DNA of 64,000 nt from Ypsolopha sequella. Its lineage: Eukaryota; Arthropoda; Insecta; Lepidoptera; Ypsolophidae. Every line of letters begins with the position of its first letter. Within the stretch, counting starts at the first letter, position 1. A model generated the notes under the pieces. That model had not been told where the DNA came from and ran no database searches. It was given only the letters and a program-made list of their open reading frames with translations. The position numbers were made by a program, and so were the translations under genes. The stretch is from positions 11,521,501 to 11,585,500 of the forward strand of contig OW203992.1 of NCBI GenBank assembly GCA_934047225.1, written 5' to 3'. Of the stretch, positions 1 to 11,573 are shown one piece after another.

Positions 1-865
1 GACACTTGCCCTTTTGCCTCGCATCGATTCTGTTCTATAAAAACATGTGTTTAAGTTTGGATCTGAAAAGCTATTTGTGTACAGTATTTTTATAAATTAA
101 AGTATTTCAAACATATCCAGTCCCATTATTAACAGTCTTATTGTATTGATGTTAGTTGACATAACTTTATACTTAGTGGAATATTATTTACGAACACATA
201 AGACTAAAGCAAACATTTATAAATACGTAGGTAAGGATTAAAAACAAGTAAATACTGGATATAGAAAGTCTCAAGATCAGTTCATCGACGTCGCCGACTT
301 GGCCGCGGTTTAGCTCTAAATAAGTAATCTTTACAGTCTGCGCAGTTTTACAAACAAATTAACGGCTAAATGTTAAAAGTTAACAGCTAACTTTCAGTTT
401 TACGACTAAGAGTTTACAAGAAAAGGCTGTGTTTATGTTTTACACAGTTCAAGAAACAGCAACTTTGAACTTTGGAAAAAATCTCTAACTTAACTGCACG
501 TAAAGATTTAGCAAACGATTAAAGACACAATTTAGCAAAGTAGAAGATGTTTTATTATTTAACATTTTAGTATATTTTTTGGCAATTGTTTTAGATGATT
601 TATTAAGCAGGAAAATAATAGTATGTAAATATTTAGCTGAGACGGAAACACCAGTAAATATTTATGTAAATGTTTTCTTGTAGATATTTACTTTTTTATT
701 AGCCTACGAGTATCTTTAGGCTAGGGTTTTTATTTAAGTAAATCGACAATATTAATAAGAAAATGGAAATTATTAATCGGGCGAATAAAAATATAATTAG
801 TGACTTCAAGTGTCCGGAATAAAAACCAAAGCGTGCGACCAAAAGCACTGAATAGGTGAATTTAA
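1..865. other. AT-rich DNA, no gene seen
   Basis: No open frame with recognisable protein features and no terminal-repeat structure. The sequence is AT-rich with poly-A/T runs, as expected for intergenic or intronic insect DNA. Confidence 0.6.
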
Positions 866-1000
866 AGTATGAAATCGAAAATATTTCACCAAAAGTCAAA
901 GAATAGGTGCGATGACGAGCGAAGCGATGAGGAGCGTGTTAGGCCTACATGTAGGATAAAATAAGAAGCCGAGCGAACCGAAGCGGAGCGAGGCGATGTT
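866..1000 (+). repeat. Dispersed repeat with GAGCGAAGCGA-type motif
   Basis: The stretch reading AGTATGAAATCGAAAAT, then CACCAAAAGTC, then AGGTGCGA and a GC-rich GAGCGAAGCGATGAGGAGC tract recurs on the opposite strand at about 19,392-19,465. Order and spacing are conserved, so this is a dispersed family. The GC-rich 'gagcgaagcgag' motif is common in lepidopteran repeats. Class unknown. Confidence 0.55.
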
Positions 1001-1232
1001 CCTAGTTTTATTACTTAAAATCCAATTGTCACTAAAATAGAAAATTGTTCGCCTGAGATTTATTCAACTCAACTCAAATCTGTATTTTCAAGTCGCCGTT
1101 TTCAACATTTTTATTCGCCTACAGTATTTTGCCCAATTAGTATTTTAGTACGCTATATTCAGTATTTTTGACACCTTAAATTTGATTAATACTTGCGATT
1201 GTGGCACTTGGTGAAACTTGGATAACGATAAA

Positions 1233-1397
1233 TACACTTGCACTCGTTTCACAGTTTATTAACTTAATCAACTCGACCGGTTTCGGTTTTACACCATCAT
1301 CAAGGGTTTATCAGTCTAACTAAACTCTTGATGATTGTGTAAAACTGAATCTGGTCGGGTTAATTAAGCTAATAAACTTTGAAACGAGTACAAGTGT
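1233..1397. mobile_element. Fold-back MITE
   Basis: Two arms of about 70 bp are imperfect inverse complements. The left starts ACACTTGCACTCGTTTC and the right ends GAAACGAGTACAAGTGT. Both carry an ACCGGTTTCGG-like core next to CATCATCAAG / CTTGATGAT. A short spacer separates them. Similar 'gaaaccggt' fold-backs occur at 9,595, 12,961 and 25,698. Non-coding and non-autonomous. Confidence 0.7.
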
Positions 1398-2542
1398 ACA
1401 TATTCATCATGACCTTAATTTTGAATTTATATTCGCTCATTTAAATACTACCCATAAGAAAATTAAACAGTCCACCTCCCAGATTTGTAATCATAGTTAG
1501 CCTTAGCAGCTGGAGAGTCTAAAACATTTTGAATACTTAATATCTATATGTAGCATACACACACGGTCTTGATACACAAACTTCCGCGTCGCAAGTTGCG
1601 TCGATATCTCGCGGCAGCCGGCAGCACAGCTCCCTCTTCACTTAAAACTGCTTATTCTAATTTATGGCTTCCAGTATTGCACCAGTTATTACTTCAGTTG
1701 CAGTTTTGGGACCGGAAGGAAATTTTATGGCGTTGTAAACCATAGGCGTCTTAGCATAATTGCTGTATAACATTAAACTCATCAATTATGTGCTTATGGT
1801 AATTTGTTTCAGGGGTTGCGGTAAATTAATTTTCAGTTTCGTGTTAAATACCCCATTAGACTGTTAGTCTAATAGTGTGTGATGCCATAACTCTTGAATA
1901 ACCGTTTTAAAGCTTTTATGAACCTTTTTAAGAGCTTGTTTGACACGTCATTGCTTGCGTAAAAAGCTAATTCAAATGTTACCTCAAATGGAAGTTGCAA
2001 CAGATGGGCGCGACATTTCGGCGCTTCGAGCGATCGTCGCGCCGAACATTCGTAATTTAAAAAGCAAAATGAAACAATCCGGTTGGTCGCAGTACATAAA
2101 TTTCGTGTTTGCCTCGGCCGGGGAACTGGCAGCGTATATTAATCAGCGGATATTGAAATATGTTGTTTTTTCCCTCGATTGATAAACGGCTCGTTCCGCT
2201 TCGACCGGATTAAACACTAACTCTGTTCGCCCAATTATTGCATGACCCGTGCGCACTTGTTTAGGAGTCAGTGGAACACGAAGATGAAATCGGTCGGCTT
2301 CTATGAAAAATTACTTCAATTAGAGTTTGTAAAAATTTTGAAATAGTAACTGCTACTTGTTTGAGCAGGAATTAAAAGATTTTTTTAAGAAGTACATCTG
2401 GAAGCCTTCTTTTTGACGTATATGTACAAAGATACTGCTAAAATAATAGAGTATAGAATAAAAATTACGTCAGAAGAGCCGTCTTCCCAAGAACACACGG
2501 CAATAAACAGAACGACATTAGCATTAGTGGTATTTTCATTAA
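1398..2542. other. Unique DNA, no supported gene
   Basis: Contains a somewhat GC-richer part at about 1,975-2,160 with an 80-codon plus-strand open frame (1,940-2,182). That frame lacks an ATG at its start, matches no family I recognise and has no visible splice context. I treat it as chance. Confidence 0.5.
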
Positions 2543-2911
2543 ATAATAGTAGTTTATGCTAGAAGGGCGCAAAGGAATAAATAAATTAATGTTTTAAACG
2601 TAACCGAGTAATTTATTGCTCTTACGCCCGTGTATCACACTACGTTTTTCAATGCATAGTGTGAGGAAATAAAACAAATATAATCTTGTGAACTTTAAAT
2701 TATAATTGGCTCAAAAGGACTGTATCCAGAGCCGTTAAACAGTGGAAAAAAAAGGATAACATTAATGGTACACAGGATAGGCTGCAGGTTAGCCAACCAT
2801 TGTAAATAAATAAAAAAATAATAATAATAAAGCCCTAGGGCAAAAAAATCGACTTTCTGTTCGGTTTTGATGCATAAAAAGTGGGCCTTTACGAGCACTT
2901 GCATTGAAAAA
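2543..2911 (+). mobile_element. SINE-like retroposon, family A, copy 1
   Basis: First of five copies in the window (also 13,509, 28,121, 61,305 and, inverted, 63,434). The family starts GTAGTTTATGCTACAAGGGCG, and its first ~110 bp form an imperfect hairpin with CGCCCGTGTATCATACTACG. The middle contains CTGTATCCAGAGCCGTTAAAC, a TAA-repeat tract and AAGCCCTAGGGCAAAATAATC. The 3' end is TGCATTGA plus an A run. This copy lacks the GACGATTTAAAACACGAGCG segment seen in others. No coding capacity; the minus-strand open frame across it is incidental. Confidence 0.75.
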
Positions 2912-3915
2912 CATATTATATAATCATTCAAACATCTACGGAACCGTAAAATTTTCAACAGCGTACTCTTCACCGACTTTATTTTTCGACTCACTAGCTT
3001 GGACGAGAGTTAATTAAAAGGCTTTATGAAAAACAATGGACGTCGCAGAATAAATAATAGGAGGTATTTAAAATCACAGGTTGGAGTAATCTGTTGATGC
3101 TAATATAATATTAAAGTGGGTTCTCGTGAAGCTGAACTGCAGCAGCCAAGATTTATGATGGGGCCAACCGGCTCATATTGCAACACCGCGCACCGTGCTC
3201 TCTCGAGGAGTCACTAAGCGTACACAATGCGGCCCGAAAAGGTCTGGCAATACTTCATATTATAATTTGGCACGTTATTTTGTATTCGAAAATGCTTGAC
3301 ATCATTTTCAATGCTTTTTTTTTACAAAATATCATGTTTTAGTGTAGAAATTTAATACGAAGTCATTAAAACAACCGTCTTTGTTTATGTATTTTTTTCG
3401 TAGTTACAAAAGGGTTATTACTTTTTAAACGTAATAGCTTAAAGCTTATTTCCCTATTCCGCTTTTTTGTCACAACTTTTACAACAATTTTCTTCTCAAT
3501 GCTTTTTTTTATTTAAAATAACAATTACAAACTCCGTTAATGTCTGAAAAAATAACGGAATTTTTAAATACAGCAGAACTATTAATTATTGCATGTGGGA
3601 GTAAGTCTTATTCCTGCAAGCTAGTCTCCAACATACTACATCATACACGGAATAATGAGTAGTTCTGAGCTTTGCTGTTTATAATTTTTGACATAAAAGT
3701 ACAACCAGATCTTTTTAGGACCTATGTCTCAAAAGTATACGTTGTATAGCTCTGTGCACTGTTTGGGCAACTAAACAAAATACTGTGTAGATATACTTTA
3801 AACACTTAGAAAGAAACCGAAAAACTTTACAATACAAATATTTCTCTACAATGCTTTCGCAAAAAATATATCGATATATATTATAGCCGGCGTCATCTCC
3901 ATGCGATTTTGTATT
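2912..3915. other. Unique AT-rich DNA, no gene seen
   Basis: Nothing coding is recognisable. Several T-runs and short AT palindromes only. Confidence 0.55.
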
Positions 3916-5119
3916 TTTAGGGTTCCGTACCATGAAAAAATGGAACCCTTATAGGATCACTTTGTTGTCCGTCTGTCTGTCTCTGTCAAGAACCTTTTAC
4001 TCAGCCCCCGTATGAGATATCAAATTGAAACTGATACTTCTTATAGAAATTTACGGCTTTGTGGTACTAGGAAAAATCAGGCTTCAAACTTGACGCGAAA
4101 ATTGTTTTGGCACTTTAAATAAGCAATTTCGTGTAAATTTTTGACACTCGCAAGGGAATCAAAACGTATAGGGCACTTCCAGTTGACTTAGAAACTTGAA
4201 ATTTCGTTTACAAGTTGGTCTTATAACACACATGGGAAAAAACTGAAAATTACAAATGTTTAATTATTTAGAAAGTTATCTAAATCCAACTTAATCAGAC
4301 TATTTAGATACAAAGAGTTTAGTAGATCGTAAGTATCAAGTTAAGTTGGTTTTCAATACCTGCAAGTGGAATATTTACCATAATGTTTTAAGGCGATATG
4401 TAAAAGTTTTAGCGTCCCTGTTACTCCATATGCGAAAAAACCCTCAGTACGAGAGGGATGGATTCGTGAAAAAGTAGCAAAAAGTCGGTTTTTTACTAAT
4501 ATAAAATGTACGAAAGTTGCTATCAAAATTTTGTTTAACCAGCCCTCCTATTCTGTATCTTAAGTTGCCAACTGGACAGGGTGCCTATCGTCAAAAACAT
4601 AGATAAAAACTAAACTTTTAAAATTACTTTTAGTGGGTATTGAACTATTTACGAACTGTGTCGTCACTTCAAGTGCTAACATGCCCTTAGACAATCGGAA
4701 TTCGGTAGTTTATCTATGTTTTTGATGATAGACACCCAGTCCAGAAGGCAACTAGAGATACATAATAGGCCCGCTGGTCCTAGATAACGTTAAAACCCAT
4801 CTAATAAAATATAACTGCAGTCTGTATGTCATTCTAAATCGTCAAACCAGGAGAATTGGTGTCGAAAACGACCTCATTTCAATAAATATTTCCATCGAGC
4901 CGAATTTCTCCAATCGCGTTTCTGTTATAACAGGTCCCTAGAAAAAGATTCCAAAAATAATATACTGTTTTATCAAAATAATACATTATTTACTGAAGTA
5001 GATTTGCATGTTCTTTAAGTGTAATTTTTTTTTCCGTAGTGCCTTAAGGGCTCCGTACCCGTATTGTGTGGTGGTACGGAACCCTAGTGCGCGAGTCTGA
5101 CTCGCACTTGGACGGTTTT
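3916..5119 (+). repeat. Lepidopteran GGTTCCGTACC repeat, interrupted copy
   Basis: Begins TTTTTAGGGTTCCGTACC, continues GGAACCCTTATAGGATCAC and a GTCCGTCTGTCTGTCTC tract, and ends TACGGAACCCTAGTGCG, CGCACTTGGACGG and a T run. This start and end signature is shared by 6,056-6,658 and 35,917-36,738 and is known from many lepidopteran genomes. The copy is split by a TTAA-flanked MITE at 4,388-5,047. Non-coding. Confidence 0.75.
4388..5047 (+). mobile_element. TTAA-flanked MITE, copy 1 (nested)
   Basis: Flanked by TTAA on both sides (4,388-4,391 and 5,044-5,047). Starts GGCGATATGTAAAAG and ends CCGTAGTGCC, giving weak imperfect terminal repeats. The TTAA target is typical of piggyBac-type transposition. 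It carries a TTGCCAACTGGACAGGGTGCC block and an inverted partner at about 4,690-4,760. Inserted into the older GGTTCCGTACC repeat. No transposase. Relatives at 14,588, 27,419 and 51,767. Confidence 0.7.
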
Positions 5120-5224
5120 TTAAATAGTTTTCGGTCAATGAGTTTCGCAGTTAAATAGTCTTTTCCAATATTTCTCAATATATACCGAGGTAAACGGAAC
5201 ATCTGTGTACATTTTTGGCAAGCT

Positions 5225-5305
5225 GATTTTGAAAATGGCGTGGAGAAGAAGAGGCCTATGCCTAGCTGTTAAGACTGAAATCGGCTGAATAATGATGATT
5301 TTTTT
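5225..5305 (+). repeat. LINE-type 3' tail fragment
   Basis: Reads GGCGTGGAGAAGAAGAGGCC, then CTATGCC and AATGATGATTTTT. This is the typical lepidopteran LINE 3' end with a GAT/ATG repeat tail. The inverse of the same GAAGAAGAGGCC block occurs at 7,895-7,915. Confidence 0.55.
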
Positions 5306-6055
5306 CCAATACCTAATTCTTTAACACCTTAATAAATTTGATTCTTATATACCTATATAATATTGGTTCAAAAGTTAAGTCAATTACTTATCTGAATTTT
5401 GACAAAAAAAAACTTTTCCGCAATTTGTTGTATATTTTTGTTAAAAAAAAATGTCTACGTTATACGACGCAAAAGGATGTATACAAATGAGGACGGACGG
5501 ATGGATACATGGAAAAAATGATATTATTTATGATTAAATCATACTTTAACCCCCATTTAAATATTCACAGTTAAAATTATTTTTATTATTTTCGTTATCC
5601 TTTCAAATTAATTGATCAAACAATATATTTTCAATGTAAATATAAGCTTTAATTTGTTGTTTCTGCCGGAGTCCCACCATAATCGTTCCTTTATATATCC
5701 AAAAAAATATATATCTAAAAAAATTGCCTCAACACCCACATTATAATCACACACAAATTCAGATTAAATTGTAATTGTGTGCATTAACTAAAACTGTGTT
5801 TTACGTATCGTGAACTATAAAATTATTGGTATTTACTACGAAAAAATATATTTTTATACACTGACTTTTCCATTATTTAACAGCAAGATTAACATAAGTA
5901 CTAGTCATTTTTGATAATAAATATTTTTATAATTATTTATTTAGTTAGTTTACACATAAAAAATATGCTTATATTGCTGGAAGTCCGTTCTAAGACATGT
6001 TTAGAATTTAAATACGATATTTTAGTTTTTCTGGGGTATTTTTATCCCGGACGAC
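5306..6055. other. AT-rich DNA, no gene seen
   Basis: Very AT-rich with many A/T homopolymers. Nothing recognised. Confidence 0.55.
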
Positions 6056-6658
6056 TTTTTTAGGGTTCCGTACCCAAAGGGCAATTCGCTGTCCGTATGT
6101 CACGGGTCTTCGTCTCTAGCTCTTAGACGGAATGAGATAGAAACCAGAATTTTTTATATGTTTTGTAAAATGTTGACCTACAACCGAATTTTGAATTTCA
6201 AATGTAAGTAATTAAATTATTTTATAAATTATCAAACATGAAGACGGTACTAAAAAAAGTGTTTTGTTCTTTACCTAGCATGTGAGGTGTCATTGTCTAG
6301 AACTTATTAATAAAAAGTATAAATGTGTTTTTATTTTTTTTATCTTAAAAAATAAATAAATAGGCAATCAAAGTTGCCATTTTTAGACCACGAGGTCTAT
6401 CTCAAAGGCCAAAGTAGTCAGGAATTTGAAATTTCTGTATATTATGTACCATATGCTGTCTTTAAACAACAAATACTAAAAACTGGGATTTATAAACAGG
6501 TTTACGTCCCCGAATACCAATTAAATTAATTTTGCAGTTTTTATGTCTGACAGAATTAGAGCATTACCTAAAATTAAATAAATATCTAGTTTTAAATAAT
6601 TGGTTATATGTACGGAACTCTAAAATAGCGAGGCCAGACTGGCACTTGGCCGGTTTTA
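6056..6658 (+). repeat. Lepidopteran GGTTCCGTACC repeat, copy 2
   Basis: Starts TTTTTTAGGGTTCCGTACCC, includes GTCCGTATGTCACGGGTC, and ends TACGGAACTCTAAAATAGCG, GGCACTTGGCCGG and TTTTA. Same end signatures as at 3,916 and 35,917. Non-coding. Confidence 0.7.
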
Positions 6659-7389
6659 TTTGCTCTTAGCATTTTCACAAACTTTCATGCCTTTAGAATG
6701 CACAGAAAACATTTTTTTTTCGAATCATCCCCCCAAAAAGAGGTTTTCTTATTTATAATCTTGTCTGAAATTATGCCCAAGTAACTTTATTAAAAAAGCG
6801 CCCGCTTGTTTTGCATAAAATGTCATCAATCACGAAAAAGCGAATATTGGATATCAATTTTTGCAAAATTAGTATTTTTTCTGGACAAGCGTAACGGAGT
6901 TTAACGCTGAAGATTGGACAACTTTACTGAAATTGAATTATAAAATTTAAAATCTCCCTTACAGTATGGCGCTTTAATTAAAATATATTTTCCATGAAAT
7001 CTAAATTAGCCCGAAATGTTTTTTACAAACGAGATAATGACCTAACATTATGTTTAACTGGATCTTTATTTCACATTTTCAAAATAAAACACGTTTATCA
7101 CTTGGAATTATTTTAAAATTGGTTCAGGGTTAGACAATACGATAACTTCTTAAGGGTATGGGTTACCCGAGATTGAGCAACTCATTTTACATTAAATAGA
7201 ACTGAACTCTATGATGTTTCATTATTCAAATAACTTTGCTTCTAGTTGAAATAAAAACACGATTGTTTTAAACTAGGTAGATATCATTCAAACCAATTTT
7301 ATAAAGAAACAACGAACTAAACCCTGAAATCGTTACTCGAGATAAAATCAATATAAAGTCTAAAATTTGTAAAGAAGAGAGAGGTTCAC
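6659..7389. other. Unique AT-rich DNA, no gene seen
   Basis: No protein motif, terminal repeat or repeat family recognised. Confidence 0.5.
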
Positions 7390-7766
7390 AAAATATTTTC
7401 TTTACAGTAAATATACGAATCAATTTACGTTATTTCTTCAAACTTACTTCATAAACGTTAGGAGAACATACTTGGGAGTATTTTTTTAATGACAGAATAT
7501 TCTGATACCTTTGAAGATGATGATATTCTGATTATTGCAACAAAAACATCCAAAGTATTTCATTTCTATTTGCCCCATCTTTCCCCTTAAAACTAAAAAG
7601 TCACATTTTCATCAATACTTCGGATGTTTTTGTTGCAATAATCAGGATATCAGAATATTCTGTCATTAAAAAAATACTCCTAAATATGTTCTCATAACGT
7701 TTATGAAGTAAGTTTGAAGAAAAAACGTTAATCGATTCATATATTTACTGTAAAGAAAATATTTTT
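7390..7766. mobile_element. Long fold-back element
   Basis: Near-perfect inverted arms of about 160 bp. The left begins AAATATTTTCTTTACAGTAA and the right ends TTACTGTAAAGAAAATATTT. Both carry ATGACAGAATATTCTGATA and ATTGCAACAAAAACATCC in opposite orientation around a short central loop (about 7,560-7,615). The high arm identity points to a fairly recent element or duplication. No coding sequence. Confidence 0.75.
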
Positions 7767-7852
7767 CGGAAGGGCACATTTTTGTTTTTGTTCTACGTGC
7801 TTTAAAAAGTGCGATAAGCGGTGGATCCATATTTGTACCAGAAGTACAGAGA

Positions 7853-8310
7853 AAGGGCTTCATCATCTTGTCCACATCCACCCCCTATTCGGCAAAGGCC
7901 TCTTCTTCTCCACGCCATTTTGTCGGATTCTCAACAGCCTCATCCATTGCCTACCAACAGCCCTGACGATATCGTCTCGCCATTGGGCCATCGGTCTACT
8001 AACTGACCGCTTCCCAGGCTTCGGCTTCTGCTCTGTAACTACCCTAGGTAGTACCTAGGTACGTCCGTCTCCTCGTCTAGCCAGATGTCCCGCCCATCTC
8101 CACTTACGTCTCGTGATTCGTTTACCGATATCCTTGACTCTAGTTCGTTGTCGAATCTCGATGTTCGATACACGGTCCACAAGAGAGCTTACCACCCGTC
8201 ATCGTTATCGTTACCATCGTAATAGTCGATGTAACGTTCGTGTATAGGTGGTGACTGTAACTTATATTTCACCTCTGATACTCCCTCGGGGATAATGTCG
8301 TGACGATGTC
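7853..8310 (-). repeat. Lepidopteran LINE/SINE-related repeat (minus)
   Basis: Read on the minus strand, it contains the ATGGCGTGGAGAAGAAGAGGCC tail and ends near the start of the block with ATGTGGACAAGATGATG. The part at 8,255-8,310 (CTCCCTCGGGGATAATGTCG, then TGACGATG) matches the SINE tail at 43,260-43,300, so two families may be joined. The open frame at 7,821-8,006 lies inside the repeat and is not a gene. Confidence 0.6.
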
Positions 8311-9269
8311 TAATTTTTTTTTCGCTCAGGACCATCTGACACAATTTTTCACTCGAAATATCAATCATTCGACTTTTGCTTAGAGTGTGACAAACACTAT
8401 GCGATGTAAATTTGAATGACTATAACCCGTCACATGGCGCTTATGGAATGTAAGGAATACGTAGGTTTTAAAACGAAAATATCGATATATTCCTGGAAAA
8501 ATCGTTTCCATATCACCGGAAATCTGCCTTCGCAATTTTTCTGTACGTGTCATAATAGCCGCTCATTCTGGCAAGTGCGAAAAAATTTGCTACGGCAGTT
8601 TTCGAGTGATTTTACATGGGACTTTCTACGGAATTTATTGATTTTTCTGCTTTCTGCTTTCGTAATTTTTGTGCACGCGCCTCAATCGCCGTCCTGGTAG
8701 TTCAGCAATTTTATATTAGCAAATATTTCAATTTTCCTTAAAACAACAGCTAAAGAGAAATAATACTGTCCATATAAAGATTTACAACTGGAGACTTGAA
8801 AGGGAAGCTTTGTCTCCATATCGCGACTCATATTTTCTATTACCCTCACCTTCCTAGACAATGGCACATTAAATAATGATCTGTCCTGTCACCAAGTGGA
8901 GGACGCAGACGAAAAATGGCGAATTGTATCGGACAATAAATCATAAGTAAATGAGATACGGGGCCGTCGCGCCCCGGTGCGCCGGAATGGGAAACGGGAA
9001 TGAAGACAAAGTATTTTTGATTTGATTGTACCCCTACGTTACGCACATACGTAATACATGACAAGAAGGCATTCGATTCGCACTTTTGAAGGGGTACTTG
9101 GGGTATGGGGTAATCGTACTCTCCGTAGCTCCGCGCTCAAAGTTATCCTATCATAATTACTTAGTTATGAAATTGATACTTGTCGTTGTTGGTTTTTGAT
9201 GGAACATTTGTAACATATTGTTAATAAAAATGGTATAAAATATATTCACTTTTGAAAAGCTTTTTATAT
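8311..9269. other. Unique DNA with a GC-rich island
   Basis: At 8,860-9,010 GC rises sharply (CACCAAGTGGAGGACGCAG, GGGGCCGTCGCGCCCCGG). No open frame here resembles a known protein. GC-rich islands of this type are scattered through the window and could be conserved non-coding DNA. The frames at 8,416-8,700 and 8,846-9,064 look accidental. Confidence 0.45.
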
Positions 9270-9595
9270 ATTTTTTTATTTATACGAATCAATAATTAAA
9301 TAAAATACTTTATAATTATAAAATTACACGGTTTAAGATATATTTCGGGTCCGACCTGGACCCGGTATCAATTAACTGATGCCGGGTCCAGGTCGGACCC
9401 GAAATATATCTTAAACCGTGTAATTTTATAATTATAAAGTATTTTATTTAATTATTGATTCGTATAAATAAAAATATTAAAAATATCAATTAACTGATGC
9501 CGGGTCCAGGTCGGACCCGAAATATATCTTAAACCGTGTAATTTTATAATTATAAAGTATTTTATTTAATTATTGATTCGTATAAATAAAAATAT
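9270..9595. repeat. Palindrome with a tandemly duplicated arm
   Basis: A left arm (9,270-9,370) and right arm (9,377-9,478) form a near-perfect hairpin around a 6-nt loop (ATTAAC). The loop plus right arm is then repeated directly at 9,484-9,595, a period of 118 bp. Each arm carries GGGTCCAGGTCGGACCC, itself an inverted repeat, and ATATATCTTAAACCGTGTAA. All three arms are almost identical. No coding. Confidence 0.85.
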
Positions 9596-9810
9596 ATTGT
9601 AAATAAAACAAATTCTTGGTACCTGTTCCACTTTTTATATATTCTACACTAGCGACCGGTTTTGGATCCTTTTAGATATCTCTACGAATCATCTCTATGA
9701 TTCGTAGAGATATCTTAAAGCCTGACGATGTTATTATAACGAAACCGGTCGCTAGTGTAGAATATATAAAAACTGGAACAAGTACCAAGAATTTGTTTTA
9801 TTTACAATAT
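9595..9810. mobile_element. Fold-back MITE
   Basis: Arms beginning ATATTGTAAATAAAACAAAT and ending in its inverse. They include TTCTTGGTACCTGTTCC, CTACACTAGCGACCGGTTT and, nearest the centre, AGATATCTCTACGAATCAT. About 100-bp arms with a few mismatches and almost no loop. It directly abuts the palindrome before it. Confidence 0.8.
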
Positions 9811-9977
9811 ATACTTAGTTATGTTTTAATATTAAATATTTATACGTTTCTTTTGTTTAACAATATAAAACTTAAATAACATAAAAAACTAGACTACCTA
9901 TAAATTAATATAAATATAAAAAATAAAATTATACATAACCAATTAAAAAAAAAATTAAGAAAAACTTACCTATACAT

Positions 9978-10112
9978 TTCATTTGTTTATTTATTTATAA
10001 TAAAACAATTAAAATTGGTTTTTTCGTCAGTCGATGACGACTCCATACCGTTGGCCAAAATATATCGAGTAAAAACCAATTTTATTGTTTTAATATCAAT
10101 AAATAAACAAAA
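9978..10112. repeat. Short fold-back element
   Basis: Inverted arms with ATTTGTTTATTTATT and AATAAAACAATTAAAATTGG on the left, and AAAAACCAATTTTATTGTTT and AATAAATAAACAAA on the right. A 60-bp unrelated centre contains TCAGTCGATGACGACT. Likely a decayed MITE. Confidence 0.6.
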
Positions 10113-11360
10113 GATGTAAATAAAGCTTAAAAAATTAAATATTATACATCTGCTAACAAATATTTATATAAAAAGACATGATCTTGCTAAGTTTTTATAT
10201 TTATTATATGAATTATATATATTTATAATATTATTTATTCCTTATTCATATATTTTTATTTTATTCAACTGTATTATGTTATTAAATTTAAATAAACCTA
10301 ACTTTTATTTTTTTTTGCATATTTGCCCATATTTTTATTTATTATATAAAACTATTACCTATAGACATAGATTATTTAATTATATTACATTAAAACCAAC
10401 CTGTAAGAAGTGTACTTAAAATAACGACATTACAAAAAAAACTTTGTTTTAAAGGAAATAATCATAATGATTGGAGAAAATTTGGTAAAAATGGACTTTA
10501 ATATTTAAAGAAAAAATTTTTTCTTATTTTTTATTGTTTAACAGTAAACTGTTTGATTTTAAACTAGATCTGATTAAATTAATTACGGTTGCCAAACTTC
10601 ATTTTGATATATGCGTTAATTTCGAATTTAGGAAACTATTTACAATGTTTTTGGACCAAGAACAGCCTTAAGCTGAAAGAGAAAATTAAAACAATAAATA
10701 TTACTGTATTTAATGAGGTAACTTTAGTTGTCAGAAAACCTTAAAAATGTGCTTTTTATGCCAAAAATTCAACAAACAACGGCTTTTAAAAAAAAATACA
10801 ATAGGTAGAAACATAATAACGTGACATCGAAATGATGCCTAAACACAATGAAACAGATTTTATTTATCGCACTTGGCGTAGCAAACACAAAACTCCGTAG
10901 TTTCTTGTTGTAGAATTGCTACGTCGTAGTATGTCGTAGCCGCTTTTTGTGTAGCGAATATCTTACATTGCAGTCACTATAAACCTGAAAACAGCAGAAA
11001 TAAGAGTCTAATTTACACACAAGGTATTGTATGCTAAGAGGATGGCATACCCTAGCAACTTTTTTTATTACCCGTCCAACACAATAAGTCATAGACCTAT
11101 TTGCTTTTCATAGAGGCGATTATATGTTGGCTCTTTGACCTCTTGTTCTTGGACGCGTAATACTAGTGATCACGCAGCGAAACAACAAATTGGTGTGTTT
11201 TTAGCTAATGCTGAAATATTTTGTAGGGAAAAGAATATTGGATTTAGGTAATATCCCTTCATATTTCTTTTGCCTATTTTATAAAAAAAAAAGTTGATCT
11301 CTTAACGGCGTCTTGGAAACGAACGTTTGAAAACCAAAAAAAAAGAGGATGGATAACATT
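10113..11360. other. Very AT-rich DNA, no gene seen
   Basis: Long AT-rich tract (10,140-10,560), then unique DNA. A repeated CTACGTCGTAGTATGTCGTAG motif is seen at about 10,920-10,945. Nothing coding. Confidence 0.5.
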
Positions 11361-11361
11361 G

Positions 11362-11573
11362 TTTTTTTGACAAAAGTATAAATCTTAAAACATTGTTTAT
11401 AGGTGGAATCTCTAGATAAAAGATCGATAAACCAAATATATTTTCTTCAATATGAGAAGAGACATTGTTTTCTTGACAAAAGTATAAATCTTAAAACATT
11501 GTTTATAGGTGGAATCCCTAGATAAAAGATCGATAAATCAAATATATTTTCTTCAATATGAGAAGAGACCTAG
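11362..11573 (+). repeat. Two-unit tandem repeat, 106-bp period
   Basis: The block GACAAAAGTATAAATCTTAA ... TTCTTCAATATGAGAAGAGAC occurs twice in direct orientation, starting at 11,369 and 11,475, with only a few substitutions (for example CTCTAGAT against CCCTAGAT). A simple, recent local duplication. Confidence 0.85.

Noticed and set aside
1940..2182. 80-codon plus frame in a GC-richer stretch
   Set aside because: It has no ATG at its start and no recognised family.
8416..8700. 94-codon plus-strand frame
   Set aside because: The composition is that of translated AT-rich DNA, with hydrophobic runs, and no family is recognised.
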